Assembly (NCBI RefSeq): GCF_010548375.1
Contig: NZ_JAAGLY010000024.1
Span: 58,619-122,618 of the forward strand
Reading direction: 5' to 3'
DNA: 64,000 bases
Origin: Streptomyces sp. SID13726
Lineage (GTDB): Bacteria; Actinomycetota; Actinomycetes; Streptomycetales; Streptomycetaceae
A model generated the notes under the pieces. The model worked only from the letters and a program-made list of their open reading frames with translations. It was not told where the DNA came from and did not search any database. Positions 48,430 through 56,840 of this stretch are shown here, one piece after another (positions within the stretch are counted from its first letter, which is position 1; each line of letters begins with the position of its first letter). The translations under genes and the position numbers were made by a program.

Positions 48430-49824
48430 TCACGTGAGACCCAGCGCCGGCATCAGGTAATAGAAGGCGAAGACGGCGGAGACGACGTACATCGCGGCCG
48501 GGATCTCCCTGGCCCGTCCGGCCGCCAGGCGCAGCACCACGAAGGTGATGAAGCCCATGCCGATGCCGTTGGTGATCGAGTAGGTGAACGGCATCATCAC
48601 CATGGTGACGAACGCCGGGATCGCGATGGTCCAGTCGGCCCAGTCGATGTCCCTGACCGAGTTGGCCAGGATCATGAAGCCCACCGCGAGCAGTGCGGGG
48701 GTCGCCGCCTGGGACGGGACCATCGTGGCGACGGGTGTCAGGAAGAGGGCCACGGCGAAGAGACCGCCGGTGACCACGTTCGCGAAGCCGGTGCGGGCGC
48801 CCTCGCCGACACCGGCGGTCGACTCCACGAAAGCCGTCGTCGCCGAGGACGAGCTCGCACCGCCCGCGGCGACCGCGAGGCCGTCCACGAACAGGACCTT
48901 GTTGATGCCGGGCATCTGGCCCTCGCCGTCGGTGAGCTTGGCCTCGTCGGAGACGCCCATGATCGTGCCCATCGCGTCGAAGAAGCACGACAGCAGGACC
49001 GTGAAGACGAAGAGGATGCCGGTCAGTACGCCGACCTTGCCGAAGCCGCCGAAGAGGCTGACCTTGCCGAGCAGGCCGAAGTCAGGGGTGGCGACCGGGT
49101 TTCCGGGCCACTTCGGGGTGGTCAGGCCCCAGGACGGCACCTTGGCGACGGCGTCGATGATCACCGCGAGGACCGTCATCGTGACGATCGAGATCAGGAT
49201 CGCGCCGGAGACCTTGCGGACGATCAGCGCGAGGGTGAGCAGGGCGCCCAGGATGAAGACCAGGACCGGCCAGCCGTTGAGGTGACCGTCGCCGCCGAGC
49301 TGGAGCGGGACGGTGGTCTGGGCGACGTCCGGGATGCGGGAGACGAAGCCGGAGTCCACGAGCCCGATCAGCATGATGAACAGGCCGATACCGATGGAGA
49401 TCGCCTTGCGCAGGCCGAAGGGCACCGCGTTCATCACGCGCTCGCGCAGGCCCGTGGCGACCAGAAGCATCACAATGAAGCCCGCCAGGACCACCATGCC
49501 CATCGCGTCCGGCCAGGACATCCGGGGCGCGAGCTGGAGCGCGACCACCGAGTTCACACCGAGCCCTGCGGCCAGCGCGATCGGGACGTTGCCGACCACG
49601 CCCATGAGGAGCGTGGTGAAGGCGGCGGTCACGGCGGTCGCGGTGACCAGCTGGCCGTTGTCCAGGTGGTGGCCGTACATGTCCTTGGCGCTGCCGAGGA
49701 TGATCGGGTTGAGCACGATGATGTACGCCATCGCGAAGAACGTGGCGAAGCCGCCCCGGATCTCGCGGGGCAGGGTGCTGCCCCGCTCGGAGATCTTGAA
49801 GTAGCGGTCGAGGGCGGTTGGCAT
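48430..49824 (-). CDS. NCS2 family purine permease, AzgA-like
   Basis: A 464-aa permease with about twelve to fourteen hydrophobic segments. STLPREIRGGFATFFAMAYIIVLNP and the signature GGASSSSATTAFVESTAGVGEGARTG are those of the AzgA-like hypoxanthine/adenine/guanine branch of NCS2, as is DAMGTIMGVSDEA. It imports purine bases by proton symport. AGGAA precedes the ATG. Monocistronic and divergent from the DUF2530 gene. Confidence 0.93.
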   Translation of the reverse strand: MPTALDRYFKISERGSTLPREIRGGFATFFAMAYIIVLNPIILGSAKDMYGHHLDNGQLVTATAVTAAFTTLLMGVVGNVPIALAAGLGVNSVVALQLAPRMSWPDAMGMVVLAGFIVMLLVATGLRERVMNAVPFGLRKAISIGIGLFIMLIGLVDSGFVSRIPDVAQTTVPLQLGGDGHLNGWPVLVFILGALLTLALIVRKVSGAILISIVTMTVLAVIIDAVAKVPSWGLTTPKWPGNPVATPDFGLLGKVSLFGGFGKVGVLTGILFVFTVLLSCFFDAMGTIMGVSDEAKLTDGEGQMPGINKVLFVDGLAVAAGGASSSSATTAFVESTAGVGEGARTGFANVVTGGLFAVALFLTPVATMVPSQAATPALLAVGFMILANSVRDIDWADWTIAIPAFVTMVMMPFTYSITNGIGMGFITFVVLRLAAGRAREIPAAMYVVSAVFAFYYLMPALGLT

Positions 49825-49924
49825 TGGATGTTCCTACGAGCAGAAGTGGACAGAGGGAAACGGTTTCAGTATGAACGTATGACTCTGAAGGTGACCATCT
49901 CCGCGCGTAGATGTGATCGCCTCG

Positions 49925-49930
49925 TAAGCT
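49925..49930 (+). promoter_or_regulatory. Possible leaderless promoter -10 box (TAAGCT)
   Basis: TAAGCT lies six bases before the ATG of the DUF2530 gene, which has no ribosome binding site. Confidence 0.4.
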
Positions 49931-49936
49931 GTCCCC

Positions 49937-50197
49937 ATGGCGAAGTGGACCCCCCAGCACGAGGCACCGGAACCCCTTGAGGGGCCCGTGGTCGCCACGA
50001 TCACCGGTGGCACGATCCTCTGGTTCGCGCTCTTCCTCGTGCAGCTGCCCTTCTACGGCTGGTTCGCGGACCACGACCGCACCTGGTGGGTGTGGACCTG
50101 CCTGGCCGGAGGAGTGCTCGGGCTGTACGGGACCTATTTCGTGCGCAGGAGGGACGCGGCGATCAAGCGGGCTGCTGCGGACACCGCAGAGGACTAG
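49937..50197 (+). CDS. DUF2530 membrane protein
   Basis: An 86-aa actinobacterial DUF2530 protein: a polar N-terminus, two transmembrane helices (TITGGTILWFALFLVQLPFYG and WVWTCLAGGVLGLYGTYFV) joined by DHDRTWW, and a basic tail RRRDAAIKRAA. Function unknown; commonly found next to purine permease genes in Streptomyces, as here. Confidence 0.9.
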   Translation: MAKWTPQHEAPEPLEGPVVATITGGTILWFALFLVQLPFYGWFADHDRTWWVWTCLAGGVLGLYGTYFVRRRDAAIKRAAADTAED

Positions 50198-50282
50198 GGC
50201 CGCGTACAACCAGGGCACGAGCCGTCTCCTCCCCAGGTCGGAACTTCCGCCCACTCGGCGGGTGAAGCCGCAAAACCGCACG

Positions 50283-50288
50283 TACCGT
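50283..50288 (+). promoter_or_regulatory. Possible leaderless promoter -10 box (TACCGT)
   Basis: TACCGT lies seven bases before the P-type ATPase ATG; no ribosome binding site is visible. Confidence 0.4.
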
Positions 50289-50295
50289 CGAATGC

Positions 50296-52686
50296 ATGAC
50301 GCACATCGACGCGGGCGCCGAACTCGACCCTGTGCACCCCACGACCATCCGGCGGCCGGTGACCGGACTCACCGCGGCCGAGGTCGCCGAGCGGGTCGCG
50401 CGGGGGCAGGTCAACGACGTGCCGGTGCGCAGCAGCCGGTCCCTGCCCGAGATCGTCCGGGCCAACGTCTTCACCCGGTTCAACGCGATCATCGGCGTGC
50501 TCTGGCTGATCATGCTGTTCGTCGCGCCGTTCCAGGACAGCCTGTTCGGCTACGTCATCCTCGCCAACACCGGGATCGGCATCATCCAGGAGTGGCGGGC
50601 GAAGAAGACCCTCGATTCGCTCGCGGTGATCGGCGAGGCCCGGCCCACGGTACGGCGGGACGGCACCGCCGCCGAGGTCAGCACCTCGGAGATCGTCCTC
50701 GACGACCTGATCGAGATCGGGCCCGGCGACAAGGCCGTGGTGGACGGGGTGGTCGTCGAGGCGGACGGCCTGGAGATCGACGAGTCGCTGCTGACCGGCG
50801 AGGCCGACCCGGTGGTGAAGCGGCCCGGCGACCAGGTGATGTCCGGCAGCTTCGTGGTGGCCGGCGGCGGCGCCTTCAAGGCCACCAAAGTGGGCCGCGA
50901 GGCCTACGCCGCCCAACTCGCCGAAGAGGCCTCGCGGTTCACGCTGGTCCACTCCGAGCTGCGCTCGGGCATCTCCACGATCCTCAAGTACGTGACGTGG
51001 ATGATGATCCCGACCGCGATCGGCCTGGTCATCAGCCAGCTGTTCGTGAAGGACAACGACCTCAAGGACTCCATCGCCCGCACGGTCGGCGGGATCGTGC
51101 CGATGGTGCCGGAGGGGCTGGTGCTGCTGACCTCGGTCGCCTTCGCCATAGGCGTCATCCGGCTCGGCCGGAAACAGTGTCTCGTCCAGGAACTCCCGGC
51201 CATCGAGGGCCTCGCCCGCGTCGACACGGTCTGCCTCGACAAGACCGGCACCCTCACCGAGGGCGGCATGGACGTCACCGAGGTCAGACCGCTCCAGGGG
51301 GCCGACCCGTCGTACGTCCGCAAGGTCCTGGGCGCCCTGGGCGAGTCGGACCCCCGGCCCAACGCCTCGCTCCAGGCGATCATCGACGTCCACCCGGACG
51401 TCGAGGAGTGGCGCTGCACCGAGTCGCTGCCCTTCTCCTCCGCCCGCAAGTACAGCGGCGCCACCTTCAGCGAGGGCGACGGCGAGTCCAGCACCTGGCT
51501 GCTGGGGGCGCCGGACGTGCTGCTGGGCGCGGACGACCCCGCGCTCGCCGAGACCGGGCGGCTCAACGAACAGGGCCTCAGGGTGCTGCTGCTGGCCCGG
51601 GCCGTCCATGACCTCGACGATCCCGAGCCGGCCCGGGGAGCACGGCCGACCGCCCTCGTCGTACTGGAACAGCGGCTGCGGCCCGACGCGGCCGACACCC
51701 TGCGCTACTTCGCCGAGCAGGACGTGCGGGCCAAGGTGATCTCCGGGGACAACGCGGTGTCGGTCGGGGCGGTGGCGGCCAAGCTGGGGCTGACCGGGGG
51801 CACCGTGGACGCGCGGCGACTGCCCGCCGACCGGGACGGGATGGCCGAGGCGCTCGACGAGGGCACGGTGTTCGGGCGGGTCACCCCGCAGCAGAAGCGG
51901 GACATGGTGGGAGCGCTCCAGTCGCACGGGCACACGGTCGCGATGACCGGTGACGGGGTGAACGACGTGCTCGCGCTCAAGGACGCCGACATCGGGGTGG
52001 CCATGGGCTCCGGGTCCGAGGCCACCCGGGCGGTCGCGCAGATCGTGCTGCTCGACAACAGCTTCGCGACGCTGCCTTCGGTGGTCGCGGAGGGGCGGCG
52101 GGTGATCGGCAACATCACCCGGGTCGCCACGCTGTTCCTGGTGAAGACCGTGTACTCGGTGCTGCTGGCGATCCTCGTGGTGTGCTGGCAGGTCGAATAC
52201 CCCTTCCTGCCCCGGCACTTGACCCTGCTGTCCACGCTGACGATCGGCGTCCCGGCGTTCTTCCTGGCCCTCGCGCCCAACAAGGAGCGCGCGAAACCGC
52301 ACTTCGTGCGGCGGGTGATGCGGTACTCGATCCCGGGCGGGGTGGTGGCCGCGGTCGCGACCTTCGTCACCTATCTGATCGCCCGTCACCACTACACCGG
52401 CGCGGGCTCGTTGGACGCGGAGACCAGCGCGGCGACCCTGACCCTGTTCCTGATCTCGATGTGGGTCCTGGCGATCGTCGCCCGCCCCTACACCTGGTGG
52501 CGGGTCGCCCTGGTCGCGGCGATGGGCCTCGGCTTCGTGCTCGTCCTGGTCGTGCCGTGGCTCCAGGACTTCTTCGCGCTGAAGCTGGTCGGGGTGACCA
52601 TGCCGTGGATCGCGGTGGGCATCTCGGTGGTCGCGGCGGCCGTCCTGGAACTCCTGTGGAGGCTGGTCGACCGCCGGACCGCTTAG
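50296..52686 (+). CDS. HAD-IC family P-type cation-transporting ATPase
   Basis: A 796-aa P-type ATPase with about ten membrane helices. The actuator motif is LLTGEADPVVK, the phosphorylation site CLDKTGTLTEGG, the hinge MTGDGVNDVLALKDADIGVAMGSG, and helix 4 carries VPEGLVLLTSVAFA, the PEGL pattern of P2-like Ca/Mg-type pumps rather than the CPC of heavy-metal pumps. No N-terminal metal-binding domain is present. The ion is unknown. A single-gene transcript, convergent with the secreted pair. Confidence 0.92.
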   Translation: MTHIDAGAELDPVHPTTIRRPVTGLTAAEVAERVARGQVNDVPVRSSRSLPEIVRANVFTRFNAIIGVLWLIMLFVAPFQDSLFGYVILANTGIGIIQEWRAKKTLDSLAVIGEARPTVRRDGTAAEVSTSEIVLDDLIEIGPGDKAVVDGVVVEADGLEIDESLLTGEADPVVKRPGDQVMSGSFVVAGGGAFKATKVGREAYAAQLAEEASRFTLVHSELRSGISTILKYVTWMMIPTAIGLVISQLFVKDNDLKDSIARTVGGIVPMVPEGLVLLTSVAFAIGVIRLGRKQCLVQELPAIEGLARVDTVCLDKTGTLTEGGMDVTEVRPLQGADPSYVRKVLGALGESDPRPNASLQAIIDVHPDVEEWRCTESLPFSSARKYSGATFSEGDGESSTWLLGAPDVLLGADDPALAETGRLNEQGLRVLLLARAVHDLDDPEPARGARPTALVVLEQRLRPDAADTLRYFAEQDVRAKVISGDNAVSVGAVAAKLGLTGGTVDARRLPADRDGMAEALDEGTVFGRVTPQQKRDMVGALQSHGHTVAMTGDGVNDVLALKDADIGVAMGSGSEATRAVAQIVLLDNSFATLPSVVAEGRRVIGNITRVATLFLVKTVYSVLLAILVVCWQVEYPFLPRHLTLLSTLTIGVPAFFLALAPNKERAKPHFVRRVMRYSIPGGVVAAVATFVTYLIARHHYTGAGSLDAETSAATLTLFLISMWVLAIVARPYTWWRVALVAAMGLGFVLVLVVPWLQDFFALKLVGVTMPWIAVGISVVAAAVLELLWRLVDRRTA

Positions 52687-52712
52687 CGCTGGGCTTCCGC
52701 CGGGACGCCGTC

Positions 52713-53513
52713 CTACTTGACGTCTACGTAATCCGCCGCGGAGTTCACCGCCGGTGTGGTCGTCGTGCCCGCGAAGGTGTAGCGGAAGAAGCCGTCGGCG
52801 GTGGCCTTGACCGTGGTCTTCAGGGTGCCGGTGCCGGAGGTCTTGACCGTCTTGAGGGTGCTCCAGGTGGTGGAGCCGTTCTTCTTGAACTGGAGCTTCA
52901 CCGGCTGGGTGGCGTAGCCGGCGTACTTGTTGGTCTCCCAGTTGGCGCGCGAGAGCTTGCCGGTGACCGTGATGGTCTTCCCCTTCTTCACCGGCTCCGG
53001 AGAGGCGTCGGTGGTGAGGGTGGACTTGCGCTGGAGCTTGGCGGTGCCGAGGTTGCCCTGCCAGGTCATGCCGTCGTCGGCGTTGACCGCGAGCGCGCCC
53101 AGCTTCCAGGTGCCCGCCTCGGTGCTGATCAGGTCGGAGTCCTCGTCGGCGGCCTTGGGGCGGAACTGGATCTTCGCCGTGCACTTCAGGACCGTCGAGG
53201 AGGACGCCGTGCAGGTGCCGGCGTCGTCGCCGCCGAGCAGGTCGTCGGAGTGCAGGCCGAGCGTGGCCCCCCGGTAGAGGACCGGCCCGGTCTGGAAGGA
53301 ACTCGCGGCCAGATTGGCCGGCTTGGTCACGGTGTACGTCGCCGAGACCGTCACCTGGGCGGTGGGGCCGACCACGATGTTCTTGCCGCCGTTCACCTTG
53401 AGCTGCGAGAAGGTGACGGCGGGCCCGGCCGTGGCGGCCTGCGCGGCCGGGACGACGAGGGCGGAGAGGGCCACGGCGCCGGAGACGGCGACCACGGTGG
53501 CACGTATGCGCAT
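52713..53513 (-). CDS. Secreted beta-domain protein (tandem paralogue 1)
   Basis: A 266-aa exported protein: signal peptide (VVAVSGAVALSALVVPAAQA), an Ig-like N-terminal domain with LKVNGGKNIVVGPTAQVTV and one disulfide-type cysteine pair (GTCTASSSTVLKCTA), and a C-terminal domain EPVKKGKTITVTGKLSRANW, YATQPVKLQFKKNGSTTW. The C-terminal domain is nearly identical in the next gene, so the two arose by duplication. No enzymatic motif. A cell-wall or extracellular binding role is possible. Confidence 0.82.
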   Translation of the reverse strand: MRIRATVVAVSGAVALSALVVPAAQAATAGPAVTFSQLKVNGGKNIVVGPTAQVTVSATYTVTKPANLAASSFQTGPVLYRGATLGLHSDDLLGGDDAGTCTASSSTVLKCTAKIQFRPKAADEDSDLISTEAGTWKLGALAVNADDGMTWQGNLGTAKLQRKSTLTTDASPEPVKKGKTITVTGKLSRANWETNKYAGYATQPVKLQFKKNGSTTWSTLKTVKTSGTGTLKTTVKATADGFFRYTFAGTTTTPAVNSAADYVDVK

Positions 53514-53640
53514 GTGCGTTTCCCCTGAGGGATCAGTGTTCTAGGAGTCTGTTGACTCGCAGGGTCCGATCCACGAGGGGTGGCACAGGTTGTACGGCGG
53601 GCCCGGATTTTGTCCGCACATGCGCAACGCTTTACCTCAC

Positions 53641-53661
53641 GCCGACTTACCGCACGTCGGC
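53641..53661. terminator. Hairpin downstream of tandem paralogue 2
   Basis: GCCGAC / GTCGGC stem with a 9-base loop directly after the stop of the upstream paralogue; a modest terminator separating the two secreted-protein genes. Confidence 0.5.
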
Positions 53662-54513
53662 TCAGCGCACGTCGACGAAGTCCCCGGTGGCGTTGGCCGC
53701 GGGCGTGCTGACCGTGCCCGCGAAGCTCCAGCGGAAGTAGCCGTCGACCGTGGCCTTGAGGGTGGTCTTCAGGGCGCCCGTGGAGTTGGTCTTGACGGTC
53801 TTCACCGTGGCGTAGGTGGTGGAGTTCTTCTTGCGGAACTGGAGCTTGACCGGCTGGGTGGCGTAGCCGTGGAACTTGAGGTCCTCCCAGTTGGCGCGGG
53901 AGAGCTTGCCGGTGACGGTGATGGTCTTGCCCTTCTTCACCGGCTCCGGGGCCGCGTTGACCGTGAGCTTCGACTGGCGCTGCACCTTGTGGGTGGCGTA
54001 GGTGTCGTTCCAGTAGACGGTGCCGGTCTCGTCGGCGGCGATGGCGGCGGCGGTGACGTGCCAGGTGCCGGCCAGGGAGTTCATGAAGGGGTTGCGGCCC
54101 GGGGTGACCGTGATGGTCAGCTTGCAGTTCGAGGTGGTGGCGCTGACCGCCGTACAGGCAGCGGTCTGTTCCTTGGGGGTGAAGACGCCGTCGACGTGGT
54201 TGCGGTCCCGGCCGTGCCACAGGTCGAGATAGGCGTCCCGGATGCCGGCGGAGTGGCTGGCGGTCAGCGACAGGGTGTAGGTCTTGCTGCCCGTCGTACC
54301 GGCGACGATGTTCTTGCCGCCGTTGACCTTCACGTTGGAGACGACGGGCAGTTCGGCGTCGGCCGCCGCGCGCATCGCCGATCTGGAGACGCCGAAGCGC
54401 TCCGCCGCACCGGGTTTGTGGAGACCTCCGCCGTCGGCCTGTGCGGCCGGTACGGCGAGGGCGGACAGGACGAGGCCGCCGGAGACGGCGGCCACGGTGG
54501 CTCGGATGCGCAT
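53662..54513 (-). CDS. Secreted beta-domain protein (tandem paralogue 2)
   Basis: A 283-aa exported protein with signal peptide (VAAVSGGLVLSALAVPAAQA), a linker with RFGVSRSAMRAAADAELP, an Ig-like domain sharing VKVNGGKNIVAGTTGSKTY and a cysteine pair, and a C-terminal domain EPVKKGKTITVTGKLSRANW almost identical to that of paralogue 1. ATG at 54513 is chosen for its GGGGA spacing; ATG at 54519 is an alternative. The N-terminal domains are more diverged than the C-terminal ones. Confidence 0.82.
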   Translation of the reverse strand: MRIRATVAAVSGGLVLSALAVPAAQADGGGLHKPGAAERFGVSRSAMRAAADAELPVVSNVKVNGGKNIVAGTTGSKTYTLSLTASHSAGIRDAYLDLWHGRDRNHVDGVFTPKEQTAACTAVSATTSNCKLTITVTPGRNPFMNSLAGTWHVTAAAIAADETGTVYWNDTYATHKVQRQSKLTVNAAPEPVKKGKTITVTGKLSRANWEDLKFHGYATQPVKLQFRKKNSTTYATVKTVKTNSTGALKTTLKATVDGYFRWSFAGTVSTPAANATGDFVDVR

Positions 54514-54599
54514 GGTCATTCCCCGCTTGGTCAGTGGTCCCCGGATGTCTGATCAGATGCGGGGCGACCGCGGGAGGTTGCCTGGACGGTAAGAAATTC

Positions 54600-55115
54600 T
54601 CAGCCGAAGACCGAGGTGACCGGGGAGGTCCGGAACGTCACCGTCGGACCGTAGGAGCCGTCCTCCTCGTCACTCACCTCGACGGTGATCTCCCGGTCGG
54701 GATAGCGCGCGGACAGGACGCCCTGCCAGCACTCCCCCAGGGCCAGGGCGAGCTGGGGCAGTTCCTCGCCGAGCCGATCGTCGTCCGTGAGGGGCGAGTT
54801 GGCGAAGGTGTCCCACAGCTTGACCTGGTTGGTGACGGACTCGACGCGCTCACGGTCGTCGCCCAGGCCGGCGAACCAGTCGTCGACGTTCTCCTGCCGG
54901 AACCGCTCCTTGAGGAACACACCGCCGCGGTACTCGACCGTCTCGGGGCAGAACAGCCAGGCGGCGGCCAGCACGAAACGCAGCCCGCCCTCGAAGTCGA
55001 GGAAGTTCGCCGGGGCGAGTTCCTCGTCCTTCCACTCGGTGCGCCACTTCCGGAAGAAGGCGGGTAGCTCACGCTCGGACCAGGAGGGTCTGCTGCTGCT
55101 CACGGAATCTCCCAC
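54600..55115 (-). CDS. Probable immunity protein of the type VII toxin operon
   Basis: A 171-aa acidic soluble protein (FFRKWRTEWKDEELAPANFLD, WLFCPETVEYRGGVFLKERF, ESVTNQVKLWDTFANSPL). No family was named with certainty. It overlaps the end of the toxin gene by 16 bases, is the last gene of the operon and is small and acidic, which is the usual position and nature of an immunity protein in polymorphic toxin loci. Assignment is by context. Confidence 0.65.
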   Translation of the reverse strand: MGDSVSSSRPSWSERELPAFFRKWRTEWKDEELAPANFLDFEGGLRFVLAAAWLFCPETVEYRGGVFLKERFRQENVDDWFAGLGDDRERVESVTNQVKLWDTFANSPLTDDDRLGEELPQLALALGECWQGVLSARYPDREITVEVSDEEDGSYGPTVTFRTSPVTSVFG

Positions 55116-56347
55116 GGGAACGCGGCGCGCACTTCCTTGCCGGGGCGCACGAAGACCTCGCCCGTCTTCGGGTTGGTGTTACGCACGTACTCTACGACGT
55201 GCGGGGTCTCCACCCCGCCGTGCGGACGGCCCTCCAGATCCACGCGCTTGACCGCGCGGCCCTCGGAGTCGTACGTCGTGTAGTTGGTGACCTTTCCGGT
55301 CTGCGGATCGGTCTTGTAGAGGGTGCCGTCCTTCGGGCCGTTCTCCACCGGCAGGTTGTTGCCCGCGCGCCCGCCGGAGCCCTGGTACTGCTCGCCGTTC
55401 TTGATCAGGTCGGACGCGGGTCGCTGCGCGGAGCCCCCGGTGCCGGAGCCCTCGCTGTTCATCCTGAGGGGCTCGACCCTGGAGTCGTTCCCGGCGTGCT
55501 GGGCGAGGTCCACCGCGCCGGCGCCCGCCAGGCCGACGCCGGTGGCGATCCCGGCCGCGGAGACGGCGTTGAGCGGTACTCCGGCGATCGCCCCGACCCC
55601 GGTGGCGTCCAGGGCGACGCCGAGCCCCTCGCCGCCGGCGCTGACCCCGGCCAGGAGCATGCCGCCGAGCATGGCCGCGCTGTCGCCGGGGTGCTGGACC
55701 ATGGCGTTGCCGAAGGAGGCGAGGTCGTTGACGACGGTCTTGCCGCCGTCCAGCAGGCCCTCCCCGACATCGCCGAAGAAGTCGCCGACCTTGGACCAGA
55801 ACCCGGGGCGCTCCGGGGCGGCCTCGGTGGCCTTCTTCACCAGCGCGGCCGCGGTGTGCCCAGCGCTGTCGACGTTGCCGCGCGCGGTGTCGAGGGTCCC
55901 GCGGGCGGCGGAACGGTCCGCCTCGCCCGGGTCGTCGAAGGGGATCTCGCTGTTGTCCCCCTTGCTGCGCGCCTGGTCGACCCGCTGCTGGTGGGCGCTC
56001 CTGGCGTTCGCGGTGGCCGTCTCGCCGCGCGCGTACCGGGCTATGGCGTCGGCGGCGTGCTGCTGGCCCGCGCGCAGGGCGGCGATGTAGTCGTAGAGGG
56101 CGTTGGCGGCGGCGTGGAAGTTGTCACCGGCCTCGACCCAACGGGCCGGCTGGCCGTGGAAGCGGTCGCGGAAGGCGTCACCGGCCTGACCGCGCCAGCC
56201 GTTCTCGGTGTCGATGCTGGCCAGTCCCTCGCCGGCCTCGACGAGGACGTCGCCGTAGGCGAGCAGCGACTGGGCGGTCGTGGTCAGGGAGTCCGGGGCG
56301 CCGGGGACGAGGGCGCGGGGGTCGGTGGTCCCGCCGAGTTCGGCCAT
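55100..56347 (-). CDS. Type VII-secreted polymorphic toxin, Ntox24-like C-terminus
   Basis: A 415-aa effector. Residues 1-120 are a WXG100-like helical T7SS targeting domain (ENGWRGQAGDAFRDRFHGQP, then FHAAANALYDYIAALRAGQQ), followed by a helical middle with a Gly/Ala-rich hydrophobic stretch (GMLLAGVSAGGEGLGVALD and following) that may aid membrane passage, and a C-terminal ~70-residue domain (KVTNYTTYDSEGRAVKRVDL, EGRPHGGVETPHVVEYVRN) resembling polymorphic toxin type 24. The His of PHV is followed by Val-Glu where related toxins often have His-Glu. The ATG overlaps the stop of the WXG gene by one base (TGATG-like), and the 3' end overlaps the immunity gene. Confidence 0.75.
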   Translation of the reverse strand: MAELGGTTDPRALVPGAPDSLTTTAQSLLAYGDVLVEAGEGLASIDTENGWRGQAGDAFRDRFHGQPARWVEAGDNFHAAANALYDYIAALRAGQQHAADAIARYARGETATANARSAHQQRVDQARSKGDNSEIPFDDPGEADRSAARGTLDTARGNVDSAGHTAAALVKKATEAAPERPGFWSKVGDFFGDVGEGLLDGGKTVVNDLASFGNAMVQHPGDSAAMLGGMLLAGVSAGGEGLGVALDATGVGAIAGVPLNAVSAAGIATGVGLAGAGAVDLAQHAGNDSRVEPLRMNSEGSGTGGSAQRPASDLIKNGEQYQGSGGRAGNNLPVENGPKDGTLYKTDPQTGKVTNYTTYDSEGRAVKRVDLEGRPHGGVETPHVVEYVRNTNPKTGEVFVRPGKEVRAAFPWEIP

Positions 56348-56673
56348 CAGGACGCTCCCGGGTCGGTGCCGGTGGCGGAGCGGAGAATGCCGTCGGCCGA
56401 GAGCTGGATGTGCCGCTCGGCCGCCTCGTAGCTCTGCACGCAGTGACCGAGCCGGTCGGCGACCTCCGAGCCGTCGGTGGCCAGGTGGGTCACGCCGATG
56501 TTCCAGCGATCGCAGAAGTCGTCGACGGCTCCGGCCAGTTCGTCGTGGCCGAAGGCGTCCTTGGGGGCGTCGATGTCGCTGACCTTCTTGGTGGCCATCG
56601 CGTCCAGCGTGGTGCTGATCCCGGTCGCGGCCTTGCGCAGTGCTTCGAGGTCCACGGAGAAACCGTCCGCCAT
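56347..56673 (-). CDS. WXG100/ESX-like type VII secretion target
   Basis: A 108-aa two-helix protein (LEALRKAATGISTTLDAMA, LAGAVDDFCDRWNIGVTHLA) with a WNIG turn in place of the canonical WXG. It is the first gene of the toxin operon and probably the secretion partner of the toxin, forming a heterodimer with its N-terminal domain. No ESX core genes (EccC, EccD) are in the window, so a system elsewhere would be used. Confidence 0.78.
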   Translation of the reverse strand: MADGFSVDLEALRKAATGISTTLDAMATKKVSDIDAPKDAFGHDELAGAVDDFCDRWNIGVTHLATDGSEVADRLGHCVQSYEAAERHIQLSADGILRSATGTDPGAS

Positions 56674-56840
56674 GTCCCGTGCCCTCCCCCGGCTCGGTGC
56701 CGCGGCCCCGTCAGAGGCCGCGATCGGCAGAGGAAGGTAGCAGCGGACGGTAAGGGGCGCAGCGGGAGATTCTTACTTGACACCGGTGGCCCGACACCGG
56801 GATGCGGGAGGCGGGTGCCGGCCCGCCTCCCGGGCCGTGC

